Numbered from the stretch's first letter, positions 45,501 through 54,281 are shown. The stretch is DNA of 64,000 nucleotides from Phymatolithon calcareum (GCA_977006965.1 OZ345367.1:62001-126000), one strand, 5' to 3'. Numbers and translations are program-made. The notes: a model not told the origin generated them from the sequence alone.

Positions 45501-46890
45501 TAGCAGTGCTGAGTATGTGGGGATGAGAGGAAGGTGTTTTCATTATGTATGCGTGATCAGGATGGAACTCCACTTTTCCGTGCTGCTTCGCCAGCGTGTG
45601 CACGGAAATGAGATTGCGCGAAATGGCGGGAGATACAACAGCATCATGTACCTGTAGTTTGAATTTAGGCGTCTTGATCGAGATCTGCCCAGTGTGAGTG
45701 ATTTTGTGAAGCATACCGTTGGCAGTTTGCGTTAGTACTTCTCCTCGGACGAGGTGCATGGAGGGACTTGGGGCATGCAGGTGTGTCGGGTGTGCTGCAG
45801 AATCGAGGTGATACTTACGCGGAAGGTTGTGCTGCTTAGTGTTCTGCTCTTCCTGTGTTCCATGGGGTGGTGTGGGCGTCAATGCAGGATTAGTGCTCGC
45901 GGCTGCCTGCTGCTCGAGCATGGCCAATCGCAGCGCCATCTCATTAAGTTCGATTTGGTATGTAGCTGGTTCCTGGCTTTGGAAGTGAGGCTGGTTTGCT
46001 GTTTGATGTTCGCCATAGGACAATGATTGCATATTGGCTTGTGCTGAAGCGCGGTGCTGGTTCTGCCGTATGCACTGGGTGTCGCTGTGTGTACCGGAGG
46101 CATGGAAAGAGCACCACGGTCCAACATATCCAGGGGGCCGTGGACAGTTTTTAGAGATTAACTGGGGCTGTCGCTGTCTGTAGCGTTGGCGGAAGTATTG
46201 TTGATTGGGACGATAGGGCTGCGGCCTGTACTGGGGCTGGATCGGGATCTGCTCAGTCTTCATCAGGGGTGTTGGTGACACCATCGGTTTCAATTTTTGT
46301 TGGATGTCGCTGGCTGCCTGTCGATAGAGTGCAGTGTGTATGATTTGTCTTTTGAATGCATTGATAGTTTGAGGAGGATTTCGTATCATTTCTTCTCCCG
46401 TGGTTACGAATTCCGGGTTATGTCGAAGTCCTTCCACCAGAAACCGAATTGTTGTACTCTCCTGTGATATAGCCGGAAATCTAGCATTGATCATTTTCGT
46501 ACGAAGCTTGAGATGTTCATCAACGTATTCCGCAACAGTCTTTTCGGGAGTGAACTGTATGGCACGCGCTTCTGCTGTAAGAAGGTCATGATCTTCGATG
46601 TTCCTGTGGTTGAGATGGTGCTCGAGGGCGACGCATATGTCGTGGGGTGTCTTGCTAAACGTTTCTGGATCCATTTTAGCGGATATGGAGCTCGGTATAC
46701 TCTGCATGATGAGACTGCGGACCTTTGCTTGCTTGACGCGGAAGGTGGCCGCTGCGGCCGGAGTATCGGGCTCTTCTGGGTTTTCGGTGACGTGGGTCGT
46801 TGCTTGAAGAATGGCTGCCGAGTTGATCAGCTCCTGATGCCAAAATGCGAAATTGTTTGGGTCTAGTGGTGAGGGCTTAAAAAAGTCCAT
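42517..46890 (-). CDS. Copia element 2 gag-pol polyprotein, 1457 aa
   Basis: One frame in the copia order gag, protease, integrase, RT, RNase H. Gag fills about residues 1-300, with an unusual CX2HX4HX4C knuckle (CSFHASGTHSDTQC) near residue 260. Protease has HLDSAAHPTH near 362, where the family usually has DSGAS. Integrase: the HLKLGH and CSACSTGK zinc region (about 570-625), then SSDVCGPI, FRSDNAREY and ENGIAERINYT giving D, D, E (about 640, 703, 733). Reverse transcriptase has DFESAFLHKEF and CIDDFLAAS (near 1127; IDD in place of YVDD). RNase H: YADADYASCKDTRKS (near 1295), STCEAEYIAAS, MDNQAA and ADILTKPV at the end. Gag and pol are in one frame, as in copia, so their ratio must be set by splicing or turnover. 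The stop codon lies in the repeated U3-start region. Confidence 0.95.
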   Translation of the reverse strand: MDFFKPSPLDPNNFAFWHQELINSAAILQATTHVTENPEEPDTPAAAATFRVKQAKVRSLIMQSIPSSISAKMDPETFSKTPHDICVALEHHLNHRNIEDHDLLTAEARAIQFTPEKTVAEYVDEHLKLRTKMINARFPAISQESTTIRFLVEGLRHNPEFVTTGEEMIRNPPQTINAFKRQIIHTALYRQAASDIQQKLKPMVSPTPLMKTEQIPIQPQYRPQPYRPNQQYFRQRYRQRQPQLISKNCPRPPGYVGPWCSFHASGTHSDTQCIRQNQHRASAQANMQSLSYGEHQTANQPHFQSQEPATYQIELNEMALRLAMLEQQAAASTNPALTPTPPHGTQEEQNTKQHNLPRKYHLDSAAHPTHLHAPSPSMHLVRGEVLTQTANGMLHKITHTGQISIKTPKFKLQVHDAVVSPAISRNLISVHTLAKQHGKVEFHPDHAYIMKTPSSHPHILSTATFRQGLYTLNTTPEDDKHARRSYFQSKLRTKAFSARTLPAIATRTGSRKPIFSQNQSRKTSPDLSSQSTFPLAIPQLSTIPRTQPEPTLANSPAEGHSSKCSPKTTAYMDWHLKLGHLRPLTINLMAKNNLLPGLPEELKLQPPRMSCSACSTGKTRRGAHSSKDHTGAVAARISSDVCGPITPTSRHGNKYFITYIDTNSRYCILHFMPNRGKVSLCTCQVLEHIRNKHHTYPREFRSDNAREYQSNYMRKYYSDRGITYIPTTPYSPQENGIAERINYTLCNKARASLAAARLHDTFWEDAVRDAVFKYNISYHHGARNIPYTIWHEEPPNVQRIFTFGQLGHIPNLSDKKKLSTRAFPARYMYAEDVNHIVVYNLRSKTYHSIKAINFTPYYADTDPVRRTSQAFSMIPIEPNQIGIMARSADVKKSRYFQAFSTKSNGAQKQAPLTITAFTPAPPNYKAAQRYPDAQAWSKPHDAELDTLDRLQAIKWLPTTAIPRSAKIIPLTMSYRYKRDHNNHISKRKARCSARGDLMEPHIHYDPNKTATHMADKSSLRILYALAAQHGLHLEHFDFESAFLHKEFNHPTKVYVYQHPRFNGSYKHPYTAGELKKNLYGTKQGGYIYLEAMKTYLKKHGYSPLKSEPCLFFRRMGSGRYIIIAVCIDDFLAASTHADLTDSLFKTLQQKYKVKRLGVPTQYLNWKIQRNPQGIHISQPHIIDAIVHQLRLVAAAHTDYPYADGLDLHLAEPSEKFRSDIQSIFEKTIGDLRYLADCTRYDITFIVNTLARAAKTPTDRHWIALKRLVRYLQGTKNLGILYPASHAPLTTYADADYASCKDTRKSVSGIIHTLNNAPIHWTSKRQNTVALSTCEAEYIAASTAVQQTLWLRNILTELNQLAAEPTKLCMDNQAAIKVAMNNSQTRRSKYIDIRYHHIQDHVKKKSVEPHYIRSQDMLADILTKPVNRPNFKNFTLPLKSFNPPPRDGGAVMIGAKNE

Positions 46891-47160
46891 TGTGGTGGGT
46901 GTGTTGACGTTATGTCGTAGATTGCGGAGTTGTTCGTTTCTCCAGATATCTGAAACTGTTGCTCGGCGGAGTCTTCGAGCTTCCCGGTCGGATGGATACG
47001 GTTCTGCCGTTTTGGGTGGTGATGGGTTATGTTGCTGTGGATGTGGTGGTGCTTGCGTGGATCGTTGATGCTTCGATGGCTATGATTGTTTTGTCTTGAT
47101 GCTTGTTGTGGGATGTGGGTGGGTTAAGTTTGATAGAACTGGGAACGATGTTGATGACGA

Positions 47161-47178
47161 AGCGCTGGGCCCATAACC
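47161..47178 (-). promoter_or_regulatory. Primer-binding site, half-tRNA type
   Basis: Directly next to the 5' LTR the minus strand reads GGTTATGGGCCCAG. This is complementary to the anticodon arm of eukaryotic initiator tRNA-Met (CTGGGCCCATAACC), not to a tRNA 3' end. Drosophila copia is known to prime from an internal 5'-half fragment of initiator tRNA-Met with the same sequence, so this element very likely does so too. Confidence 0.8.
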
Positions 47179-47269
47179 TGTGATGAGGTGCGCTTACCCA
47201 GATCGTCGTCCTCCGAGGGTCTGGGCCTTTATACCCTAATGTCTGCTACGTGTAGCGCCTATCATAACA
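47179..47269 (-). repeat. Copia element 2, 5' LTR
   Basis: 91 bp, read on the minus strand from TGTTATGATAGG to CCTCATCACA. It holds a GGTATAAAGG sequence (complement of 47226-47235), a good TATA box for the element's transcript. Very short for an LTR. Confidence 0.85.
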
Positions 47270-47286
47270 CTACAAAAACAAGTCGT

Positions 47287-47450
47287 ATGTGTACCGTAAG
47301 CCGGGATAACAAATGCGTAAAACGTGCTCGTACCTGGTCCTCGTGGGTACAATAGTTCCTCGGGCTCCGCCCTCGGGTCCTATTGTACCCACTCGGGCCT
47401 GGTACTCTTACGTTTTACTTTCATTTGTTATCCCGGCTTACGGTACACAT
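47287..47450. mobile_element. 164-bp palindromic (foldback) MITE
   Basis: ATGTGTACCGTAAGCCGGGA at the left and its reverse complement at the right end (47431-47450) continue inward through inner complementary blocks (GTGGGTACAATAG with CTATTGTACCCAC), so nearly the whole sequence folds on itself. Copy A lacks it at about 23370. No coding capacity. Target duplication not clear. Confidence 0.75.
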
Positions 47451-47630
47451 CTCCTTATTCTTCAGTCATCGCTCGACTATGTTTTTAATTCTTCCTCAAG
47501 CTGGACTCTCTTCTCTACTCCTACAGTACTTGCCATCTCAATTACTTCGGCTACGAGTACCTCATCCCAGAACTGTCGATTGACCTTTAGAAAGATCAGC
47601 GATTCGAACATGATTGGGTCATGCTCTTAC

Positions 47631-48772
47631 TGTAGCGCCAGGTTCACAAGAACCCGACGCCACATGGGAGAGAAAAATCCCAAGAGAGGAGAGAGTAGAA
47701 AAGAGCGGGAGAGACTAGACAGAAAGAGGAGGGGAGAAAGACAAGCCAACAAAACCACCAAGAGATATCAGACACCGGACAGAGTGAGCGCGAAGATCAC
47801 CCCCGGAGCACATTTCATAGCCTTGCGGGAACACAAGCGGTCGTGGTGATCGACTTCGAGCGCGAGGCTATGCCGTGTAGGGCCAGGAAAGCTCCTTGAG
47901 GTGCAAATGAGAGTAGACTTCGGCTTGTACCGGAAAGAAGCCGAGCCGCCGACGGAACACACTCCACAACCTTACGGGAACACAGGTATACACGGAGATC
48001 AAGCGCATATACGAGGCTACGCCGTGTGGGTTGGGCCAGTCTCAACGATAGCAGCGCACGCGTCGTAGTGACGCGCGATCAAGAACAGCGAATCGAAAAG
48101 AACGGAAAAAGAACGTTGGAGTAGGCGAGGACGGTGGAACCAGATAAACAGAGATAAACGCGACTCGCCAGAAGAAGAGCCAATGGTCGGCCGGAGAACA
48201 CTCGAAAGCCTTGCGGGAACTCCTGCGGTCGTGCAGGTCAGACACGAGCGCGAGCCTTCGCCTTGGTGAGGATGGATAAGTTCGGCGATATATCGCCGAC
48301 GTCACAGTCATCTTGATGCGGACGGACGGCGGCGTTGTCCTTGATATGGCGACCTTGGCTGGGCCCTCGACCTTGGAACGGACGCACGAAAAGGGAAACT
48401 TGAGCGCGTTTGTGTCCGTGCTGGCTTGCACGACGAAGATTGCGAACAAGAAGGTGGGAAGAACTCCGACTCTGCGTGGTCGAAGGGACGTGCAGGCGAC
48501 GTTGAGCGCGCTACGATCCGAGCACTCGAGTCAAAATCCAAAGAACTCCCCACCTTCCTTTACTCAGAGGAAGGAACTAACTACCTTATATACGACAACC
48601 TACGCAAAATACAGCGATGCAGCGCATAGACACACGAGAGACACGTGCCCGAATGGCCCGTCAGATCACCTACTACGAGCAGCATGACTATCGCGATCCA
48701 AGTTGTTCGGCGTATAGTCGTGAGAGGAAAAAGCATCCGCCTTGGGACAGCGACATAACAGCGGGCGCGACA
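47631..48772. mobile_element. Solo LTR, 1142 bp
   Basis: Starts TGTAGCGCC and ends GGCGCGACA, so it has TG..CA ends within a short imperfect inverted repeat. CTTAC flanks it on both sides (47626-47630, 48773-48777). Copy A has the empty site with one CTTAC (23546-23550). No protein domain lies inside, so it is best explained as a solo LTR left by LTR-LTR recombination. Not related to the two copia LTRs, which are about 90-145 bp. Confidence 0.8.
47805..48270. repeat. Three spaced direct repeats inside the solo LTR
   Basis: A unit of about 75 bp with the phrases CCTT(G/A)CGGGAAC, then a CGAG/CGCGAGGC-type core and G(C/T)CGTGTGG or a variant, recurs at about 47805-47880, 47951-48029 and 48191-48268. 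The phrase gcgggaac is retained in the first and third and is acgggaac in the second. They could be binding sites in the LTR's U3 region, by inference. Confidence 0.6.
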
Positions 48773-49052
48773 CTTACGATTATCCGTTAGAATATGCCTC
48801 GAATGGCTTCAAAGGTGCTCAACCTCAGCAAATGAACCAAAAATAAAGTCGCAGTTGATGTAATCGCTCTTGCCATTATGTTGAAGCTGGTTGCCGAGCT
48901 CGATCTGCTTTATAATGCTAATCTCATAAGCCGGGGCCTATTTTCCCCTTCGCCCTCATGTTTAAACTAAATGAACTGTTTCCTGTATTTTTAACGTCTG
49001 ACCCAATGTAATGAGTTCCAAGCGAGCATAGATAGAATGGGTTACCGACTTC

Positions 49053-49253
49053 ATGGCGATAGCCTTGAAAGTCTTTCTACAGTACATCAAGTGCGAGCCG
49101 AGCTTGCTTCAGTGTCTGTCCCCGATTCTCCAGAAACCTGGTGACTTCGTAAATCGCACCGTGCTGTCCGGTGAAATTATTAACCTTCGCAAGAAGCTGG
49201 GTCTTCAGATGTCTGATTGGAACTTAATCTGCACATTGCAAGCCCAGTTGTAA
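49053..49253 (+). CDS. Conserved small frame, 66 aa, copy B
   Basis: Partner of the frame at 23796-23996; same length and same position past the 3' end of the NB-ARC gene. MSDWNLICTLQAQ at the C-terminus is identical in the two. Weak evidence of coding; it may be no more than conserved duplicated flank. Confidence 0.25.
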   Translation: MAIALKVFLQYIKCEPSLLQCLSPILQKPGDFVNRTVLSGEIINLRKKLGLQMSDWNLICTLQAQL

Positions 49254-49327
49254 TGTGGAAACCAAATGGCTTGTTCCGTTTACAGTCTCTGGAAGACAGT
49301 GTTAGCCAAGCATTTATTTGTAGGGTC

Positions 49328-52300
49328 TCACACTTTTAATCTACCTATTACTACTGCCCCATGGCTCATTCCTGCGGCGCACAATCTTTTCATCGCATTG
49401 TACCTCCACGAGGAAATTGCAGACGACAAAGACATGAGGTATGTATCTTCTATTGGTATATTCGAATACAAATAATCACCTCGAGAGTACAGCTCTGCCG
49501 TATATGGAGGAAAAGATGTAGTCCACAAATACGGTGTCTCTTGTCCACAACTGCGAATGACGTTTTCCGCCTCCTCGTGCGTCATTTCGTGTCTTTTGCC
49601 GCTGTCATGTTTTATCGGAGTTTCGCCTTTAGAATCGCTCAGTTGTTGTGTCGATTGAAAAACGATTGTTCGGTTCACACGATTCCAAATGATGACTGCG
49701 CCACCGGAGTCGCGGGCCACGACGTACGATCCGTCACCGCTCTCAGAGATCGCCATAACTTCTTCTGTGTGCCCCAGCAGCGGACTTCCTATCAGAACTC
49801 CTGATTTGGCGTCCCATATTCTAACTGTTTTGTCGCCTGATCCCGAGAGAATCCTCTGACCGTCCGAGCTGAACGACACACAATTCACGATGCCTAAGTG
49901 TCCTTCCAGAGGACCCCCAGTTTCATTTGACGTCTCTGCGTCCCATAAGCGAACTGTTTTGTCGTCTGATCCGGAGACTAAATGTCGCCCGTCATGACTG
50001 AACGAAACACATCGTACACATCTTGTGTGACCTTGCATTGGACGACCAATCTGATTGCCGGTACGCGAGTCCCACATTCGAACTGTTCTGTCCATCGATC
50101 CAGATGCAACTCGAAGTCCGTCATGGCTTATGGCAACGGCACATACAGCATCAGAGTGTCCATATTCCGGTTCATTCGCTACCGCGTCAGGGTGTCCATT
50201 TTCCGGTTCATTCGCTTCCGCGTTAACACGCGTGTCCCATATACGAATAAAACCATCCGTAGCCCCGGAAATAATTCTTTCCCCGTCTGGAGTAAACGCA
50301 ACACTTGTCACTCTGCCGTGTGTATGCGAGAATGTCCAAATAGTTCTACCAGTGTTGGCGTCCCACAAGCGAACGGTACGATCCGACGAGCTAGACGCAA
50401 TTTGTTGTCCCACTGGACTGAACGTGACACAGTCCACCATATGTGCGTTTCCTTTAAAGGGCCCAGCAGCACACGTCCAAGTTGTAGTGTCCCACACGCG
50501 AATTGTTTGGTCCGCTGACCCAGTCGCCAACAGCTGGTCTCGCGCATTAAACGCAACGGAAAGAATTCCTAGTGCATGTGCTTTGGAATATTCCAAGAGA
50601 GTACGACCGGTACTACTGTTCATAACTTTCAGCGTTCCATCGCACAGTCCGATTGCAACGTTTTCGCCGTCATGAGAAACAGCAACACAATAAACATCGC
50701 TGTTCTGTTGGAATTCTTCAATTTGTGCGCCCGTGTTCGCGTCCCAAATCCCCAACGAGCGATGACGACAGCACGAGAATATCTTCGAACCGTCGCTGCA
50801 TAGAGCAATGCCGTTTACCAAATTGCAGTGCCCTTCGAGAACATGAGCTGACGCCTCGGACATCTCCCATTCCCATACAGCAACCGAATCGTCTTCCGAC
50901 CCTGAGACAAGTCTTTTCGATCCACCGGCAAAAGTCACGCAGCTTACACCAGCCGAGTGCATTGTCAAACGCTTCAATATTTCGCCCGTCGATGCATCTG
51001 CAACAACAACATCATTGCCTACTCCTGCTGCAATAAAGCGACCACAAGGAGAGCAATCAACTGCCCCGCAATAACCTCCCACCGGAATCTCCATTATCTG
51101 AGCGCTGCGCGGGTCAGGGAAAGACGGGCTAACAGGTACCAGGTACGGCACTGGTGTGTGCGCTTCGACGCTCGTCATGTAGGATCTCACAACTGCGCTG
51201 TCCGTCCTAAAGATAGCGAGGCGCCCGCACAATTGTGTCACAAAAGATCGCTTTCCTTCCGAAACTATTCCCCATGACACTTGTATCGCTTTCCATATTA
51301 ACTCAAATTCCCGACTGACTCTGAGTGGAAAAACGTCTTCGCCAAGCTTCACCAAATAGTCAAAGTCCGATTTGAGTGACAAGCTACCACCGATGTCAAA
51401 TCGAACATGCGTCCATCGCGCATCCAAAAGAAGAGCGGCAAGTTCGGTAACCAAATTTGAACACACCAGGTGTCTGGCAAGATTCAGATGAATATACCCG
51501 TCACTGGGGACGGACCACCACGGCCTCGGTGTGTGGACCAGCAATGCATGCTCAAATGAATCATCTTTCTCATCCGACAATGAACCCTTAAACGTGCTTG
51601 GCAATTGTTGGATATATCCGCTGAGAATCCTGGCATGCCATAAGGAGCTTGTCTTCTTCACCTGGGCCTGTCGCTTACAAAAGTCCAGCTGTAGATCATG
51701 CAGCTGGAGACTGTATTCTTTCGCAACATTTTCCGCACGGTCCTGAAAAAGGAGCTTGCAAAGACTCAGCCTGTTGAGCAGGCGGGTAACACCCAACGCA
51801 AAATCTTCGTCCATCTTCCACATACGGCTAAGGACAGAAACGGGGACACGGGCTTGGTGTCTCAGCACGCAAAGGCTAGTATATAGATCAGCGATCGTAG
51901 ACTCAAGGTCTACAGCGTATCTTGACTTCAGTTGCACGAATTCAGCTTCTAGGATTGTCAGACTGAGTATGATTCCGGAGTTTAAGCTCGATCCTCCAGG
52001 GCCTTGCTCTTCGCCAAGTTCAGTCCTCTGTCTCGCCAGCTGCACAGCGTATGCGTCGCATGCACGTTCAAAGTTACCTTGTTCTTCTGCCAACATCCCC
52101 ACTGCGCTTCCACATACTGCCAAAGCGATAGGCAGTCCTCCACAAATCGTAAGGATCGTCACGATACTCCTTCTCAGGGCGCCGTTCGGTTCTTGAGGCG
52201 CATTTTTCGTTGCATCTCGTGCCGCATGCATCATGAATATGCTCGCGGACACGGCCCCGAGTGGCGCTCTCGGCGCAAAGTCGACCTTGCGTCCAGCTGC

Positions 52301-53386
52301 GTTTGCAATAGCTGTACTTCGCGTGGTTATCGCCATTCGGCTCTGCGGGCATGACCTTAAGATCTGGCGAAGGTCGTGCAAGAACCCGGTCTTGCAGTTG
52401 GTTGTAGGCCACAAATCGTCGACAAGAAAGAGGCAGATCTTCCCGTTGAACCACAAGACCGCATAGTCCACGGCATCGTGCAGCAACGAGGAGCGTTCCA
52501 CTGCGGAGACGGACGCCGACGACCCTGTTAGCCGCATGATTTTTGCGATGGCATCTATTGCCGTGGACAAAGAGGCGCCTTGACCAAGTGTCATGTACAG
52601 GATTCCGTCGGGGAAACGAGTCCGGATATCTTCGTCGAATGCAAGTGCCTGCAGCGCAATCGTTTTGCCCACTCCTGCCATGCCAACCACGCCGTGCGCA
52701 TGCGTAATCGTTCCTGCCGCTGCGGTGACCGGGGATGATGAATCTGCCGCAAGAATGGATGCCTTCAACATGACCTCCGGAGTACAGCAGTTCCCCTCTG
52801 CATCCATTGCAAAGTCGAGGTGTGTACCATCGGGCAGTGCCGGCGTGCTTGCTGTCGCGCGATAAACTTCCGCGTTACCGGTGATTTGTAATCTATCGAG
52901 CTTCGGGAGAATGGCATTTTGCTGTTCTTGACTGCTCAGTCCTGTAACGAGCATTGAAATTAGGGTCAAGAGCTGGGAAGAGGCCTCTTGTAGAGGGGCT
53001 TGGAGATCATTCATTGCGTTGCTTACGACTTTGGCGCGGAATGTTCGATGGATCATGGACTGGACCTTTGCCCTTGAGCCACTGGCGGTCGCTGGGAACG
53101 CCTTCGAGCAAACTTTTTCCACGGTAGAGTTGGATCGAACGAGAGTGCCGCGGACAGACTCCAGAGTGGCCTTGACCTCGACAGCAACTTCATCTGGAAT
53201 TGTACCGGGCCTCTTTCGGAGCAATTTGCCCACTCTCACGAACTGCCCTGTCAGGCGATCAAGTTTTTCGATGAGGGTGTGAAACGTTTCCGGGCTATCG
53301 CGGATGTTGGCGATGCGGGTCGAGATGCTAGTGACGATAGTGAGAGCTTGACCAATGATGGAAAGACCAAAGCCGACGGTCTCCAT
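49328..53386 (-). CDS. STAND protein: NB-ARC NTPase plus WD40 repeats, copy B
   Basis: 1352 residues from METVGF, the first methionine of the frame. Same architecture as the copy at 24068-28123: helical N-terminus, Walker A GMAGVGKT, Walker B LFLVDDLW, GGLPIAL, LHDLQ, about 11 WD40 repeats. Differences from copy A cluster in the first about 380 residues (for example LVRVG versus LTRVD in the N-terminal helices and SSASVSAVERSSLLHDAV in the NTPase) and in the last about 80. Between them the two proteins appear to differ at only one residue (N for D after WDTRV). Both genes being intact suggests both are in use; the split divergence fits functional change in the signalling end with a homogenised sensor end. 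Confidence 0.9.
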   Translation of the reverse strand: METVGFGLSIIGQALTIVTSISTRIANIRDSPETFHTLIEKLDRLTGQFVRVGKLLRKRPGTIPDEVAVEVKATLESVRGTLVRSNSTVEKVCSKAFPATASGSRAKVQSMIHRTFRAKVVSNAMNDLQAPLQEASSQLLTLISMLVTGLSSQEQQNAILPKLDRLQITGNAEVYRATASTPALPDGTHLDFAMDAEGNCCTPEVMLKASILAADSSSPVTAAAGTITHAHGVVGMAGVGKTIALQALAFDEDIRTRFPDGILYMTLGQGASLSTAIDAIAKIMRLTGSSASVSAVERSSLLHDAVDYAVLWFNGKICLFLVDDLWPTTNCKTGFLHDLRQILRSCPQSRMAITTRSTAIANAAGRKVDFAPRAPLGAVSASIFMMHAARDATKNAPQEPNGALRRSIVTILTICGGLPIALAVCGSAVGMLAEEQGNFERACDAYAVQLARQRTELGEEQGPGGSSLNSGIILSLTILEAEFVQLKSRYAVDLESTIADLYTSLCVLRHQARVPVSVLSRMWKMDEDFALGVTRLLNRLSLCKLLFQDRAENVAKEYSLQLHDLQLDFCKRQAQVKKTSSLWHARILSGYIQQLPSTFKGSLSDEKDDSFEHALLVHTPRPWWSVPSDGYIHLNLARHLVCSNLVTELAALLLDARWTHVRFDIGGSLSLKSDFDYLVKLGEDVFPLRVSREFELIWKAIQVSWGIVSEGKRSFVTQLCGRLAIFRTDSAVVRSYMTSVEAHTPVPYLVPVSPSFPDPRSAQIMEIPVGGYCGAVDCSPCGRFIAAGVGNDVVVADASTGEILKRLTMHSAGVSCVTFAGGSKRLVSGSEDDSVAVWEWEMSEASAHVLEGHCNLVNGIALCSDGSKIFSCCRHRSLGIWDANTGAQIEEFQQNSDVYCVAVSHDGENVAIGLCDGTLKVMNSSTGRTLLEYSKAHALGILSVAFNARDQLLATGSADQTIRVWDTTTWTCAAGPFKGNAHMVDCVTFSPVGQQIASSSSDRTVRLWDANTGRTIWTFSHTHGRVTSVAFTPDGERIISGATDGFIRIWDTRVNAEANEPENGHPDAVANEPEYGHSDAVCAVAISHDGLRVASGSMDRTVRMWDSRTGNQIGRPMQGHTRCVRCVSFSHDGRHLVSGSDDKTVRLWDAETSNETGGPLEGHLGIVNCVSFSSDGQRILSGSGDKTVRIWDAKSGVLIGSPLLGHTEEVMAISESGDGSYVVARDSGGAVIIWNRVNRTIVFQSTQQLSDSKGETPIKHDSGKRHEMTHEEAENVIRSCGQETPYLWTTSFPPYTAELYSRGDYLYSNIPIEDTYLMSLSSAISSWRYNAMKRLCAAGMSHGAVVIGRLKV

Positions 53387-53904
53387 GTCGAAGCGGTGCA
53401 GTCGATTGATTGAGTGTGGAGGCAGTGATGGAGCAGGTGCCTTGGTTGTGAACGGGGCGGAAGAGGTTGACTAAAGTACTGCGTTGCTGCGGGGATGCTG
53501 CTGGTGTGAAACTGGTATCATACTATCTACGCTATCAGTTTCACACCACGCACCGCGTTGCAATAGCCTGGTCTCTCTTCCAAGAACTCAAACGGATTCT
53601 TACGGACAAGATCCGATCCCAGGATTTCCGATTACGTATCCTGCGCTCATCTGTCCTATCAGCTTTCCTTTAGTGTCTATGTGACGGGAGCCCCTCAATT
53701 GAGGGAAGCAGTTGCATAATAACAGCGCTTTTGATTTTGCAGGTTGATCGCCGTCACATAGATACTAGGGTTGCGAATCGTGGAAGCTACAGTACCTGAA
53801 ATGTTAATGTGAATTCGAAAAAAACTCAGATCCACAGGCGCCAAGATGTTGCCCAGAATATCGGGAAGACTAATTGCCGACGAGTCTAGGGACCCCACAA
53901 TAGA

Positions 53905-54062
53905 TATCCAACCCCAGAGTCAATCTTTGGCGACGTCCCGGACCTCAACGTGCAAGCAGCAGTCAAACTTGCAACAACTACTGTAGGGTAGAATGGCAGA
54001 AGCTTAGACATTCAAAGTGTTGCTACCAAAAGGGGAATACGCAAAATGATTGAATGAAGGAA
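53905..54062. repeat. Dispersed repeat, partner of 3838-3990
   Basis: Aligned with 3838-3990. This copy has TACTGTA at 53979-53985 where the other has a single TA. Confidence 0.6.
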
Positions 54063-54147
54063 GTACGATATCAGTTTGCTTCCCTCCATTGAGGGGCTCC
54101 AGTCATATAGACACTAGTGTTTATGTACAGTAATGGCGATCGACCTG

Positions 54148-54281
54148 GACAATCAAAAAGCGTGGTTACTATGACACTGCTTCCCTCAATTGAATGAGCA
54201 CCTCCACCCTTATCGAACTCACCGCGGTAGAGGTGCTCATTGAGGGAAGCAGTTTCATAGTAACCACGCTTTTTGATTGTC
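54148..54281. repeat. Foldback hairpin
   Basis: The left arm from GACAATCAAAAAGCGTGG (54148) to GAGCACCTC (54204) is complementary, with a few mismatches and small gaps, to 54230-54281. The loop is 54205-54229. The arms contain half copies of the CTCAATTGAG core. It looks like an inverted duplication of an element end. Confidence 0.75.

Larger units (their letters stand above)
42400..47269 (-). mobile_element. Ty1/copia element 2, apparently intact and young
   Basis: A complete element in minus orientation: 91-bp LTR-matching ends at 47179-47269 (5') and 42400-42490 (3') that differ at one base, a primer-binding site, one uninterrupted 1457-codon gag-pol frame, and a 7-G polypurine tract. 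CTACA flanks both ends (42395-42399, 47270-47274), a 5-bp target duplication. Near-identical LTRs and an open frame show a recent insertion that may still be capable of movement. It sits in the right inverted repeat of the 41843-47281 element. Confidence 0.93.
41843..47281. mobile_element. Inverted-repeat element split by copia element 2
   Basis: TTGTTTTTGTAGACGCGAGA and a few further bases at 41843-41869 match, in reverse complement, the end formed by 42380-42399 plus 47270-47281. The right inverted repeat is interrupted by copia element 2 exactly at its CTACA target duplication. Without copia the element is about 564 bp, AT-rich, with ataagt motifs and no coding capacity. Segmental copy A lacks it at about 23365. 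Superfamily not determined. Confidence 0.7.

Noticed and set aside
42653-46866. Small frames on both strands over copia element 2
   Set aside because: Contained in the intact gag-pol frame and without own domains.
47628-47634. TACTGTA at the left junction of the solo LTR
   Set aside because: It arises by chance from the CTTAC target duplication joined to the TGTAG LTR start, so it is no excision scar.
49361-53282. Plus-strand frames over the second NB-ARC/WD40 gene
   Set aside because: Shadows of the minus-strand gene; conserved only because the gene is.
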